Part shown: positions 35,907 through 45,013 of the stretch, piece by piece | Layout of the letters: every line of letters begins with the position of its first letter | How positions within the stretch are numbered: the stretch's first letter is position 1 | Notes under the pieces: generated by a model | The model's database searches: none | What the model was told of the DNA's origin: nothing | The model's input: only the letters and a program-made list of their open reading frames with translations | Program-made: the position numbers and the translations under genes | Assembly: GCF_003945325.1 (NCBI RefSeq) | Contig: NZ_AP019307.1 | Location: 2,232,001 to 2,296,000 of the forward strand | DNA length: 64,000 nucleotides | Direction of reading: 5' to 3' | DNA from: Nocardioides baekrokdamisoli | Lineage (GTDB): Bacteria > Actinomycetota > Actinomycetes > Propionibacteriales > Nocardioidaceae

Positions 35907-36341
35907 ATGGCGGGAGCGATCAAGGGCTATGTCCCCGGCGTTTTCGACCTCTTCCACATCGGTCATCTCACGATGCTCCGACAGGCACGGGAGCACTGCG
36001 ACATCCTGGTCGCCGGGGTCGTCTCCGACGAGATGTGTGAGGCGGCCAAGGGGCTCAAGCCGGCCGTCCCGCTCGCCGAGCGCCTCGAGATCGTCGGCGC
36101 CATCGGCATCGTCGACGAGACGTACGTCGAGACCACGCCGGACAAGCGCGAAGCCTGGCGTGAGGTCGGCTTCGACGTGCTCTTCAAGGGCGACGACTGG
36201 AAGGGCACCCCGAAGGGTGACCGGCTCGAGGAACTGATGGCTGAGGTCGGTGCGCGGGTCGAGTACTTCCCGTACACGGCGCACACCTCCAGCACGGCGC
36301 TGCGCGCCATGATCGCTCGGGCCGAGGCTCGAGGCCGGTGA
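35907..36341 (+). CDS. Cytidylyltransferase family protein (TagD/GCT-like)
   Basis: A 144-aa nucleotidyltransferase with GVFDLFHIGHLTML (HxGH motif) and the C-terminal TAHTSSTALR (in place of RTxGISTT). By family it makes CDP-glycerol, CDP-choline or a similar activated alcohol from CTP. It overlaps the LicD-like gene by four nt (GTGA), so activation and transfer of the group are encoded together. This suggests decoration of a teichoic-acid-like or other wall glycopolymer with a phospho-alcohol. The exact substrate is open. Confidence 0.88.
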   Translation: MAGAIKGYVPGVFDLFHIGHLTMLRQAREHCDILVAGVVSDEMCEAAKGLKPAVPLAERLEIVGAIGIVDETYVETTPDKREAWREVGFDVLFKGDDWKGTPKGDRLEELMAEVGARVEYFPYTAHTSSTALRAMIARAEARGR

Positions 36342-37879
36342 CGGCGTCGGTCACACGCGAGGCGGTGACGGTCCCCGGCAGCATCGAGGAGCCGGTGGTC
36401 ATCACGCTCAACGGTTCGTACCTCTGGTCCTTCACGCCGGCTCGCGACGCGGAGTTGATCGAGGGGCGATGGCGGGTGCGCTGGCCGGATGCGCTGGAGC
36501 CGTTCCTGCACGGTCGCGGGCGGGTACGCCTCGCCGACGTCTCGGGTTCGAAGGTCTGGTTCGACAAGACCGTACGCCTGACCTGGCGCGGCCGCTTCGC
36601 TGTCGTCGATGACGACGGCCAGCCGCTCAGCGTCGACAAGGTCGGGCATCTCAGCCGGTCGTTCAGCGCCACCGACAGTGCTGTCAAGACGGAGGTTCTC
36701 AAGGTCACCAAGAAGGTCCTCAAGGATCTGACCAAGGTCGCCGGCGTCGAGGCGTACCTCTGTTACGGCGCCCTGCTCGGCGCGATCCGGGACGGCGGCA
36801 TGCTCGCGTACGACTCCGATACCGACGTCTGCTTTCTGTCGGCGCACACGCACCCGGCAGACATCGTCCGCGAGTCGTTCCGGGTGGAGCGGATGATGCG
36901 CGGGCGCGGGTGGGAGACCGCACGGATGTCCGGCGCCGACTTCAAGGTGCTGCACACTGGTGCCGACGGCCGCGTCGTCCAGATCGACGTCTTCGGTGCG
37001 TTCTACGTCAGCGACACCTTCTTCCAGCTCGGCAACCGCAACGGTCACCTCGACCGGTCCGTGATCTCGCCGGTCAGGAAGATGCACATCGCCGGGGTCA
37101 AGATGCCGGTCCCTCGCCAGCCAGAGGCGATGCTGACCTTCTTGTACGGAGAGAACTGGCGTACGCCCGATCCGAGCTTCAAGTACAACGACAACCCGGT
37201 GGGCGTACGCCGCCTCGACGGCTGGCTCCGCGGCTATCGCGATGACATCTCCGACTGGTCGGAGTTCTACGACCACGGTGCCTGGAAGGTCGTCCCGACC
37301 GAGCCGAGCTCGTTCTTCCACTGGGTCTGCGAGTCCTTGCCGGCCAACGCGCCGGTGGCGGACCTCGGTGCCGGGACCGGTCGCGACACGTTCGGCTTCC
37401 TCGACCGCGGGGACCGCGTGATCGCGCTGGAGGCACGGTGCGGCGCGGCCGCAGTGATCCGCCAGGAGGCTGAGCGGAGGGGAGTGGCTGATCGGCTCGA
37501 AGGCGCCGGTTTCCTGCGTCCCGGCGAGTTCCGTACGGTCGCCGCCGTCGGCGCTCGTCTCGCCCGCCAGCCCCGCCATCTGTACGCCCGCGACCTCCTC
37601 GGATGCCTGACGCCGGAAGCGCGACTGGACCTCTGGCGACTGGGACGGTTCGCGCTGCGCGGTCGCGGCCACCGTACGTTCGTGGAGTTCCCGGCGGCCG
37701 CCGCAGAGGCCCCCGCGATGCCCGGGCCCGGACGTCGCGACCGACTCGATCCTGCCGTGATCCGAGCCGAGATCGAGGGTGTCGGCGGACGGATTGATCG
37801 CGAGTACCTCGGCGAGGGCGAAGACTTCTTCGGTGGGGTCGATCCCGCCGTCTGCCGCTTCGAAATCGCTTGGACCTGA
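36338..37879 (+). CDS. LicD-like phosphotransferase fused to a SAM-methyltransferase-like domain
   Basis: A 513-aa protein. The central region has the LicD/fukutin nucleotidyltransferase-fold signature: LCYGALLGAIRDGGMLAYDSDTDVCFL (about residues 147-172), with the D-x-D metal pair. The C-terminal ~200 residues carry a class I methyltransferase motif I (VADLGAGTGRDTFGF, about 345) and a later acidic strand. The N-terminal ~110 residues are beta-rich and not recognised. LicD proteins transfer phosphocholine or other phospho-alcohols to glycans. The cytidylyltransferase just upstream, with an overlapping stop/start, would make the donor. The methyltransferase part may modify the polymer or the head group. 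Confidence 0.85.
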   Translation: MTASVTREAVTVPGSIEEPVVITLNGSYLWSFTPARDAELIEGRWRVRWPDALEPFLHGRGRVRLADVSGSKVWFDKTVRLTWRGRFAVVDDDGQPLSVDKVGHLSRSFSATDSAVKTEVLKVTKKVLKDLTKVAGVEAYLCYGALLGAIRDGGMLAYDSDTDVCFLSAHTHPADIVRESFRVERMMRGRGWETARMSGADFKVLHTGADGRVVQIDVFGAFYVSDTFFQLGNRNGHLDRSVISPVRKMHIAGVKMPVPRQPEAMLTFLYGENWRTPDPSFKYNDNPVGVRRLDGWLRGYRDDISDWSEFYDHGAWKVVPTEPSSFFHWVCESLPANAPVADLGAGTGRDTFGFLDRGDRVIALEARCGAAAVIRQEAERRGVADRLEGAGFLRPGEFRTVAAVGARLARQPRHLYARDLLGCLTPEARLDLWRLGRFALRGRGHRTFVEFPAAAAEAPAMPGPGRRDRLDPAVIRAEIEGVGGRIDREYLGEGEDFFGGVDPAVCRFEIAWT

Positions 37880-37888
37880 GGAGGAGTC

Positions 37889-38095
37889 ATGGACGACAAC
37901 ACCGTCATCGCCCGGCTGGAGGCGCTCGAGGCGCGGGTGGCCGAGCACACCGAGGCCATCCAGGAGAACCGGCGCCTCAACCGTCGCGTCGCCGAACTGA
38001 CCGACGTCGTGATGGAACTGCTCACGGAACTCGCGAAGACCGAGGACCCTGCGGTGATGGACCGGATTCGTACGTACACGAACTCACTGTCCTAG
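37889..38095 (+). CDS. Small coiled-coil protein (68 aa)
   Basis: A 68-aa protein with a heptad pattern from VIARLEALEARVAEHTEAIQENRRLNRRVAELTDVVMELL, predicted as a dimeric coiled coil. It begins 9 nt after the LicD-like gene with GAGGAG just before ATG 37889, so it is the third gene of that operon. No family assigned. It might be a scaffold for the two enzymes; that is inference from position only. Confidence 0.75.
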   Translation: MDDNTVIARLEALEARVAEHTEAIQENRRLNRRVAELTDVVMELLTELAKTEDPAVMDRIRTYTNSLS

Positions 38096-38110
38096 ACTCG
38101 ACGAGGCCAT

Positions 38111-38192
38111 TCCCCGGTTGCTCTGCCGGCAGGGGCCGCCAGACTTTGAATCTGGATTAGGGACGTTGGTTCGACTCCAACCCGGGGAGCCA
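38111..38192 (+). tRNA. tRNA-Gln (anticodon TTG), atypical D arm and variable region
   Basis: The acceptor stem TCCCCGG/CCGGGGA is perfect (7 bp), with discriminator G and an encoded CCA (38190-38192). The anticodon arm is CCAGA-CTTTGAA-TCTGG with anticodon TTG, and the T arm is GTTGG-TTCGACT-CCAAC. The U1-A72 pair and G73 fit tRNA-Gln. Two features are unusual: the D loop TGCCGGCAG lacks the normal A14, and the variable region (ATTAGGGAC) is nine nt. tRNA-Gln genes near glmU are common in actinobacteria. A strong terminator follows. Confidence 0.75.
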
Positions 38193-38206
38193 CAGCATCT
38201 GCTGAA

Positions 38207-38251
38207 AATGCCACGAGGGAGCCAGATCTGATCTGGCTCCCTCGTGGCATT
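38207..38251. terminator. Bidirectional terminator hairpin after tRNA-Gln
   Basis: A 21-bp perfect stem, 38207-38227 with 38231-38251, and a three-nt loop CTG. The arms end AATG/CATT. It lies between the tRNA (+) and the convergent Ig-repeat gene (-). Confidence 0.88.
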
Positions 38252-38262
38252 CAGTGCGTCGG

Positions 38263-40107
38263 TCAGGTCCGCGTTGCCGTGAAGTTCGCGGAGTTCGAGA
38301 AGTAGCCGTGGCTGGACGGGATCGTGACGCGGATCGCCGTCGAGCCCTTCGGCAGCACCACCGTGAAGCGGTAGTGGTACGTGCTGTCGATGATCGCCTT
38401 GCCGAGTTGGGTCCACGACCCGTCAGCGTTCCTCCGGTAGATGAGCACGTACGCGCCGGCCGGCGGGTTGTGCACCGCTCCGCCGATGACAGCGTTCGCG
38501 CTCGCGGGACCGGTGGCCGACGAGGCGGAGATCGCGTACCTCACCTGGCTGGAGTACGTCGGCGACTGCGCGCCTGAGCCCGACACCGCGTTGTAGATCG
38601 CGTAGTAGGTGCCGCTGGTGCCCGGCGTGTACCGGAACGAGTACGAGCCGTTGCTGCCGACGCTGACCGTCGCCAGGACCTGCTGTTTACCGCTCAGGCT
38701 CGAGTGGACCAGCGTCACCGAGCCGTACGCGCCGGCCTTGGCCAGATGAACCGAACCGCTCAGTGTCACGGGCCACCCGACGGCGGACCAGCCCGGCACG
38801 GACAGGCTGACCGTGGTGCCGGCCGGGACCGTCCGGGAGTGGGTCGTCGTGTAGGTCGACGCGTTCCCGTAGACGTCGACGGCCTTCACCGTGACCGTGA
38901 TCGTGCCGCCACCGAGCGCGTTCTCATCCACGGCGATGCTGAAGTTCCCCGCGTTCGTCGCCTTCAGCGAGGCCGAGGCCTTGGCTCCGGTGCTGTCGGC
39001 GGATGTCACGGTGAGCGTGGCGGCCTCCGAGACCGCGCCGGTGACTGTCGACTTGGTCGCGGTGGCCGACGTGTTGGTGGACTTCAGGTTCGTCACCGCG
39101 GGAGCCGTGGCGTCGACGGTGAACGAGCTCGATGACGTACCGACGTTGCCGTGAGCGTCGTACGCCGTCGTCGTGGCCGTGTACCCGCCGCTCTTGAGGG
39201 CCGGCGACGGAGCGCAACTGACGGAGGTGCCGCTGACCGTGACGGGGCAGGTGACCGTCGTACCGCCACTCGTCTTGAGGGTGATCGTGCTGTTCGACGC
39301 CAGCGTCTTGTTGAAGGTCACGGACACCTTGGCGGGCGGGCCGACCGTGGATCCGGCGGCCGGCGAGCTGGCCGTCCTCGTCGGGGCGGCAGAGTCCTTG
39401 AGGACGCTCTTCGTCGCGGCCGGGCCGACATTGTGCGCGCCTCCGGCCTCCGCCTCGGTGACACTCGCGGTGTACGTGCCGTCGGCGAGCCCTGAGGCGT
39501 CGAAGAACATCGACCAGAGACCGGAACTGTTCACCGTGGCCGTCTGGGTGAGGGTGCCGAGCTTCAGTGTGACCGAGGAATTCGCCTCAGCCTGACCAGT
39601 GGCCGTGACACCGCTCTGGTTGGCGTTGTTGATCACGAAGTTGGACCCGAGCGCGGCGAGCGACGGTGCCGGCGGGACGTACAAGTCCTTCACGAAAGTG
39701 CCGGTCACCTGCGTGGTCGTCTGGTTCTGGAGCACGGCACACGGCACGGGTCCGACGGGGCCGCCCAGGAAGGTGCAGTAGGTCTCGGCAGCAGTGACCG
39801 TGACGGTGCCGTCAGGGACGGACTGCACGTCGGCGGCACTGAAGGTGTACGACCAGGTGCCGTCGGACGCGGCGGTCGTCGTACGCGGTGCGGTCACCGT
39901 GCCGCCGCTGCTCAGATTCAGTGCAACGGTGTCGCCGGCGTAGTAGGCCGTCCCGGTGATGGTCTCGGTCGTCGACTTGGCTCCGTAGGCCGGACCGGGC
40001 TTCACAGCCAGAGTCGTCGACGCCGCGGAGGCGCTCGGGACCGTCAGTCCGACGAGGGCGAGGCCGGTGGCGCTGACCAGGGCCAGGGTACGAGCGGGGA
40101 AGCGCAT
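38263..40107 (-). CDS. Secreted multi-domain Ig-like/Big-repeat protein
   Basis: A 614-aa protein with a Sec signal peptide (MRFPARTLALVSATGLALVGL, cleavage after ASA near 28). It has several beta-sandwich domains of the bacterial Ig type, recognised by repeated G-T-V-T/V-D-A-x-A-P patterns (SFTVDATAPAVTNLKS; DSAAPTRTASSPAAGSTVG; ITVTVKAVDVYGNAS). No catalytic site, LPXTG or transmembrane anchor was found, so it is probably released or held non-covalently. Thr/Ser/Ala-rich composition is typical of adhesin or spacer proteins. ATG 40107 has AAGGA upstream. Function unknown. Confidence 0.85.
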   Translation of the reverse strand: MRFPARTLALVSATGLALVGLTVPSASAASTTLAVKPGPAYGAKSTTETITGTAYYAGDTVALNLSSGGTVTAPRTTTAASDGTWSYTFSAADVQSVPDGTVTVTAAETYCTFLGGPVGPVPCAVLQNQTTTQVTGTFVKDLYVPPAPSLAALGSNFVINNANQSGVTATGQAEANSSVTLKLGTLTQTATVNSSGLWSMFFDASGLADGTYTASVTEAEAGGAHNVGPAATKSVLKDSAAPTRTASSPAAGSTVGPPAKVSVTFNKTLASNSTITLKTSGGTTVTCPVTVSGTSVSCAPSPALKSGGYTATTTAYDAHGNVGTSSSSFTVDATAPAVTNLKSTNTSATATKSTVTGAVSEAATLTVTSADSTGAKASASLKATNAGNFSIAVDENALGGGTITVTVKAVDVYGNASTYTTTHSRTVPAGTTVSLSVPGWSAVGWPVTLSGSVHLAKAGAYGSVTLVHSSLSGKQQVLATVSVGSNGSYSFRYTPGTSGTYYAIYNAVSGSGAQSPTYSSQVRYAISASSATGPASANAVIGGAVHNPPAGAYVLIYRRNADGSWTQLGKAIIDSTYHYRFTVVLPKGSTAIRVTIPSSHGYFSNSANFTATRT

Positions 40108-40278
40108 GCAGGAGTCCTTGTGCAGAGCCGACTAGGTCGCCGCCGACGCTCTGGGACGCGCGCGACGCCCTTAAGGGTACGTCCAGCCACCCGACGGGTG
40201 GCATTTGATTGGTTCAACGATCGCTCAGGGCGGCAGGGTACGTTTCTGCTGGCCCACCAACAACGAGGAGTTCGACCC

Positions 40279-41190
40279 GTGGATCTGAACTGGCTGCAAG
40301 CAACCGTCATCGGCGTCCTCCAAGGCGTCACGGAGCTGTTCCCGGTGTCCAGCCTGGGTCACGCGGTCCTCGTTCCCGCCTGGTTGGGTGGAAGTTGGAA
40401 GGCCCTCGCGACCGATGAGACCGGCAACGGCACGCCGTACCTGGCCTTCATCGTCGCGCTGCATGTGGCCACGGCGCTCGCGCTGCTCACGTTCTACTGG
40501 CGGACCTGGGTGCGCGTGATCGGTGCGTTCTTCTCCTCGATCCGCACCCGGTCGATCACCACCCCCACTCAGCGGCTCGCCTGGCTCATCGTGATCGCCA
40601 CGATCCCGGCCGGCATCCTCGGCCTCGCGCTCGAGCACAAGCTCCGGTCGTTGTTCGCCAAGCCGGAGGCGGCGGCCATCTTCCTGGTGATCAACGCCGC
40701 CATCCTCTTCGCCGGTGAGCGCCTGCGCCGCCGCGTACCCGAGCCCACCGTGTCGTACGCCTCCCGCGCCGAGGAGGAAGAGGCGATCGTCACCACCCGG
40801 GTCAGTCTTCGCGACGCCGGTGTGATCGGTGCAGCCCAGTCGCTCGCGCTGCTCGCGGGCATCAGCCGCTCGGGTGTCACCATGGTCGCCAGCCTGCTCC
40901 GAGGTCTCGACCACGAAGCTGCGGTCAATTTCTCGTTCCTGTTGGCCACGCCGGTGATCTTCGCGGCGGGCGTCTACAAGGTCCCGGAGCTCTTCAAGCA
41001 CAACCCGGCGACCGGCCAGATGATGATCCACGGCATCGTCGGCCCCGTGATCCTCGGGTGCGTCGTCGCCTTTGTGGTCGCGCTGGCCTCGATCAAGTTC
41101 CTCACCAAGTACTTCGAGAACCGGTCGCTCTACCCGTTCGCCATCTACTGCCTCGTCGCGGGTGTGGCCTCCGTCGTCCGCTTCGCCTGA
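40279..41190 (+). CDS. uppP: Undecaprenyl-diphosphatase UppP (BacA)
   Basis: A 303-aa polytopic membrane protein that removes one phosphate from undecaprenyl diphosphate to recycle the lipid carrier of wall synthesis. Signature regions are VLQGVTELFPVSSLGH near the N-terminus and GISRSGVTM in the second catalytic loop, with about eight hydrophobic helices. The start is GTG 40279 (VDLNWLQATV) with GAGGAG eight nt upstream; the longer open frame is basic, not membrane-like, and enters the promoter of the divergent Ig-repeat gene. Confidence 0.95.
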   Translation: MDLNWLQATVIGVLQGVTELFPVSSLGHAVLVPAWLGGSWKALATDETGNGTPYLAFIVALHVATALALLTFYWRTWVRVIGAFFSSIRTRSITTPTQRLAWLIVIATIPAGILGLALEHKLRSLFAKPEAAAIFLVINAAILFAGERLRRRVPEPTVSYASRAEEEEAIVTTRVSLRDAGVIGAAQSLALLAGISRSGVTMVASLLRGLDHEAAVNFSFLLATPVIFAAGVYKVPELFKHNPATGQMMIHGIVGPVILGCVVAFVVALASIKFLTKYFENRSLYPFAIYCLVAGVASVVRFA

Positions 41191-41233
41191 TCTGGGGGCC
41201 CTGGCGGCGCGTCTGGTTCGCCGCTCTTCGGTC

Positions 41234-41252
41234 GCGGGCCCTTGAGGCCCGC
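41234..41252. terminator. Hairpin between convergent uppP and the 41266 gene
   Basis: GCGGGCC-CTTGA-GGCCCGC is a perfect 7-bp stem in the 75-nt gap between convergent genes. There is no T-tract, so it is a likely but unproven terminator. Confidence 0.45.
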
Positions 41253-41265
41253 CGAGAGGGCGGCC

Positions 41266-42291
41266 TTAGCCGAGGATCTCGGCGACCGCTGGCGTACTGA
41301 AGAACGGCGCCAGGCGTACGCGCGCCAGCCGCTCGAGCTCGCCGGACTCGTGAGCTCCGGAGAGGATCTGCGGCACCACGCCGGCGGCGTACGCCAGGAC
41401 GGTGTCGCGGGACAGGTCGAGTTCGTCCAGCAGCACGGTCACCGGGTGGGCTCCGTACACGGCGAAGAAGCCGTCGACGAGAGCGTCGACCAGTGCGAGG
41501 ACCGGTTCGGTCGGGGAGCCGGCGACGATGATGTCGTGCAGGATCGCGGCGAGCTCGCGGACCTCGTGCTCGGAGATGAAATTCTCCGGCGTCGGGATCG
41601 ACTGGTGGGCGTACATGTCGAAGACCTCGAGGGCTGCTTCGCGAGCGTTCGGGTCGCCGAGGGCGTCCAGGACGATCTTGTTCACCCGACGCATGGCGAA
41701 GGCCGCGCCCTTGGAGGCGGCGTCGCCCATGAATCCCTCGGCGGCGCCGGCGGCTGCCCCGACAGCCTTGCCGGCGGTCTTGGACCCGAATGACACCAGC
41801 GAGCCCACGCCCGGGATCTTCTCGGCCACGGCCTTGTTGGCGGCGAGTGCGTCGGTGATGACGCGGCTGACGCCGCGGGAGATCATCGCGGCCAACAGGG
41901 GCGAGTTCGCCAACTCGTCGAGAGCCTCACCGAGCATCGCGCGACGCTCGAGTCCGAAATCGATCAGTCGCTCGAGGTTTTCCTTGTCCAGGACGTCCGA
42001 CACCGCGAACGGGTGGCCCGGCCCCGCGTACACGACCCCGGCCGCCATCTCGGCGACCGCCGCCGCGCCGGCGCTCGGCGGCACGACCGTGAACAGGCTG
42101 CGGGCGATCGGCTTGATCGCCTCGGCGCTGACCAGGTCGCCGAGAGTCAGGCGCGAACCAGCGGACAGCAGTTCGTCCAGGTCGGCAGCGATCTGGTCGG
42201 CGAGTGCCGGACCGGTCAGCTGCTCGACCAGCCAGGCGACCTGGGCGTCGAGGAGTTGTTCGGCTACGGGCGACAGCGTCGACTTCGTCAT
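41266..42291 (-). CDS. Hypothetical helical protein (341 aa)
   Basis: A 341-aa protein, almost wholly alpha-helical and without Cys. It has a Gly/Ala-rich segment in the middle (FGSKTAGKAVGAAAGAAEGFMG) that could associate with membranes. No signal peptide and no family recognised. The start is ATG 42291 (MTKSTLSPVAEQLL). It is divergent from glmU (start 42370), so the 78-nt gap holds both promoters. A clean long frame with normal codon bias supports a real gene. Confidence 0.75.
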   Translation of the reverse strand: MTKSTLSPVAEQLLDAQVAWLVEQLTGPALADQIAADLDELLSAGSRLTLGDLVSAEAIKPIARSLFTVVPPSAGAAAVAEMAAGVVYAGPGHPFAVSDVLDKENLERLIDFGLERRAMLGEALDELANSPLLAAMISRGVSRVITDALAANKAVAEKIPGVGSLVSFGSKTAGKAVGAAAGAAEGFMGDAASKGAAFAMRRVNKIVLDALGDPNAREAALEVFDMYAHQSIPTPENFISEHEVRELAAILHDIIVAGSPTEPVLALVDALVDGFFAVYGAHPVTVLLDELDLSRDTVLAYAAGVVPQILSGAHESGELERLARVRLAPFFSTPAVAEILG

Positions 42292-42369
42292 GAGCCGAAG
42301 CGTAGAGCCGTGACCACGATCGGTCTGTGGCCAGCATCACGTGACCCCGCAATTCACTAGGCTGACCAC

Positions 42370-43797
42370 GTGAGCCTGACTGTCATCGTCCTCGCCGCCG
42401 GCCACGGCAAGCGCATGCGTTCCAAGCTGCCGAAGCCGCTGCACACCCTTGGCGGCCGGAGCATGCTCGGGCATGTCCTGACCGCGGTCGACGCGCTCGA
42501 GCCGACCGAGGTCGTGGTGGTCGTCGGTCACGGCCGCGAGGCCGTCACCCAGCACCTGGCCGAGATCGCTCCCGACGTCGTCATCGCCATCCAGGAGGAG
42601 CAGCTCGGCACCGGGCACGCGGCCGCGATCGGCTTGGCTGCTGCTCAGACCGAGGGAGGGGACGTCCTGGTCCTGACGGCTGACACCCCTCTCCTCGAAG
42701 CCGAGACGCTGGTGGCGCTCGTCACCGAGCACAAAGCTCTCGGGGGTGCGATGACGGTTCTGACCGCCGGCGTCGATGCTCCGACCGGCTACGGCCGGAT
42801 CGTGCGCGACAGCAGCGGCAACGTCGCCCGGATCGTCGAGGAGAAGGACGCCAGCGACGCCGAGCGGGCGATCGCCGAGATCAACTCCGGCATCCTCCTG
42901 TTCTCGGCAGAGTTCCTCACCGCCGCGCTCCCGCGCCTCAGCCAGACGAACGCTTCGGGGGAGTACTACCTGACCGACACCGTGGACCTGGCGCGTCAGG
43001 ACGGGCGGACGGTCGGTGCCCACCTGATGATCGACGCCCGCCAGGCCGAGGGTGCCAACGATCGTGCCCAGTTGGCCGCGCTCGGTGCTGAACTCAACGC
43101 CCGGATCGTTCGTCGCCACCAGCTCGCCGGGGTCACCGTCACCGACCCGACGAGCACCTGGATCGATGCCGACGTCGAGATCGCCGAGGACGTGACCATC
43201 CTGTCCGGCTGCCACCTGCAAGGGGCCACCGTGATCGCCGAGGACGCCCTGATCGGCCCGTTCACGACGCTGCTCGACTGCGAGGTCGGCCAGGGAGCCG
43301 AGGTCGTACGCACCCATGCAACCCTCGCGGTGATCGGTGAGTTCGCGACCGTCGGGCCGTTTTCGTACCTGCGTCCAGGGACGACTCTCGGCACCTCGGC
43401 CAAGATCGGGGCGTTCGTCGAGGCCAAGAACGCCCAACTTGGCAACGGCGCCAAGGTGCCGCACCTCTCGTACGTCGGTGACGCCGAGATCGGGGACGGC
43501 ACGAACATCGGCGCCGGCACGATCTTCGCCAACTACGACGGTGTCAACAAGCACCGCACAACCGTCGGTGCGCACGTACGCAGTGGCTCCAACGTGACCT
43601 TCGTCGCCCCGGTCACGGTCGGTGACGGGGCCTCCACGGGCGCCGGCACGGTGGTTCGGGAGGACGTTCCTGCCGGTGGATTGGCGCTCTCCGCCGGTCC
43701 CCAGCGGGTGATCGAGGGATGGGCCCAGGCCAAGCGCCCGGGTACGCAGCAGGCGGAGGCGGCCGAAGCGGCCGCCTCGACCGACGGCGACGAGTGA
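42370..43797 (+). CDS. glmU: Bifunctional GlmU: N-acetylglucosamine-1-P uridylyltransferase / glucosamine-1-P acetyltransferase
   Basis: A 475-aa enzyme making UDP-GlcNAc for peptidoglycan. The N-terminal uridylyltransferase has VIVLAAGHGKRMRSKLPKPLHTLGG. The C-terminal left-handed beta-helix acetyltransferase has GPFSYLRPGTTLG, IGAFVEAKNAQLGNGAKVPHLSYVGDAEIG and the HRTTVGAHV region. The start is GTG 42370. prs follows 103 nt downstream, the conserved actinobacterial order. Confidence 0.97.
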   Translation: MSLTVIVLAAGHGKRMRSKLPKPLHTLGGRSMLGHVLTAVDALEPTEVVVVVGHGREAVTQHLAEIAPDVVIAIQEEQLGTGHAAAIGLAAAQTEGGDVLVLTADTPLLEAETLVALVTEHKALGGAMTVLTAGVDAPTGYGRIVRDSSGNVARIVEEKDASDAERAIAEINSGILLFSAEFLTAALPRLSQTNASGEYYLTDTVDLARQDGRTVGAHLMIDARQAEGANDRAQLAALGAELNARIVRRHQLAGVTVTDPTSTWIDADVEIAEDVTILSGCHLQGATVIAEDALIGPFTTLLDCEVGQGAEVVRTHATLAVIGEFATVGPFSYLRPGTTLGTSAKIGAFVEAKNAQLGNGAKVPHLSYVGDAEIGDGTNIGAGTIFANYDGVNKHRTTVGAHVRSGSNVTFVAPVTVGDGASTGAGTVVREDVPAGGLALSAGPQRVIEGWAQAKRPGTQQAEAAEAAASTDGDE

Positions 43798-43900
43798 ACA
43801 TCTGGCGAACACCGTCTCGCCGTGACTGGTTTGGATGCGACAGAATGCAGGCGGCGGAGGCCGGCCGCCAGCAGCGGAGAACAGGGACCCAGGGGGACTC

Positions 43901-44896
43901 GTGAGCAAGCACGCTCAGGACATCAGCAAGCAGACCACCGAGAAGCACCTGATGGTCTTCACCGGCCGCGCCCATCCGGCGCTGGCCGAGGAGGTCGCCG
44001 CCCTCCTGGGTACGCCGCTGGTCCCGACCGATGCGCGTGACTTCGCCAACGGTGAGACGTACATCCGTTTCGAGGAGTCCGTACGCGGCTCCGACGCCTT
44101 CGTCATCCAGAGCCACACGGTCCCGATCAACGACTGGATCATGGAGCACCTGATCATGGTCGACGCGCTCAAGCGGGCCTCCGCCAAGCGGATCACCGTC
44201 GTCATGCCGTTCTGGGGTTACAGCCGTCAGGACAAGAAGCACCGCGGTCGTGAGCCGATCTCGGCCCGTCTCATCGCCGACTTGTTCAAGACCGCGGGCG
44301 CGGACCGGATCATGTCGATCGATCTGCACGCCGACCAGCTCCAGGGCTACTTCGACGGACCGGTCGACCACCTGATGGCCCTGCCGGTGCTCACCGACTA
44401 CATCAAGAACAAGTACGGCGACCAGGAACTTGCGGTCGTGTCGCCGGACGCCGGCCGGATCAAGGTCGCCGAGCGCTGGGCTGCCCGGCTGGGCAACGTC
44501 CCGCTGGCGTTCATCCACAAGACCCGCAGCATCGACGTCGCCAACGAGGTCGTCGCCAACCGCGTGATCGGTGAGGTCAAGGGCAAGATCTGTGTCCTCA
44601 CCGACGACATGATCGACACCGGTGGCACCATCGTGAAGGCCGCCGAGGCCCTGATGAACGACGGTGCCGCGGGCGTGATCATCTGCGCGACCCACGCCAT
44701 CCTGTCCGACCCGGCAGTGGACCGGCTCAAGAACAGCCCGGCCGTCGAGGTGATCGTCACCAACACCCTGCCGATCGGTGACGAGAAGCAGTTCGACAAG
44801 CTCACCACGCTGTCGATCGCGCCGATGCTGGCGCGGGCGATCCGCGAGGTTTTCGAGGACGGTTCCGTGACCTCGATGTTCGACGGTCACGCCTGA
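43901..44896 (+). CDS. prs: Ribose-phosphate pyrophosphokinase (PRPP synthetase)
   Basis: A 331-aa class I PRPP synthetase. It has FANGETYIRFEESVRGSD near the N-terminus, the ATP-binding region MPFWGYSRQDKKHRGREPI, IDLHADQLQGYFD, and the PRPP loop VLTDDMIDTGGTIVKAAE. It makes PRPP from ribose-5-phosphate and ATP for nucleotides, His and Trp. GTG 43901 (VSKHAQDISK) has AGGGGG directly upstream; an in-frame ATG 22 codons earlier lacks SD and gives a non-conserved leader. Confidence 0.96.
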   Translation: MSKHAQDISKQTTEKHLMVFTGRAHPALAEEVAALLGTPLVPTDARDFANGETYIRFEESVRGSDAFVIQSHTVPINDWIMEHLIMVDALKRASAKRITVVMPFWGYSRQDKKHRGREPISARLIADLFKTAGADRIMSIDLHADQLQGYFDGPVDHLMALPVLTDYIKNKYGDQELAVVSPDAGRIKVAERWAARLGNVPLAFIHKTRSIDVANEVVANRVIGEVKGKICVLTDDMIDTGGTIVKAAEALMNDGAAGVIICATHAILSDPAVDRLKNSPAVEVIVTNTLPIGDEKQFDKLTTLSIAPMLARAIREVFEDGSVTSMFDGHA

Positions 44897-44909
44897 CCGG
44901 AGACCAGGT

Positions 44910-44929
44910 CGGAATTCGGGTGAATTCCG
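44910..44929. promoter_or_regulatory. Palindrome after prs
   Basis: CGGAATTC-GGGT-GAATTCCG has perfect 8-bp arms, 14 nt after the prs stop and 85 nt before the secreted-protein gene. It could be a weak terminator for prs or an operator for the next gene. Confidence 0.4.
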
Positions 44930-45013
44930 GACAATCCGGTGGGCCTTTGGACAACGTTCAAGATAGCGTTCCTTCGCTGCGGTCAGATCGACCGCTCGAG
45001 TGGAGGTTCACAA

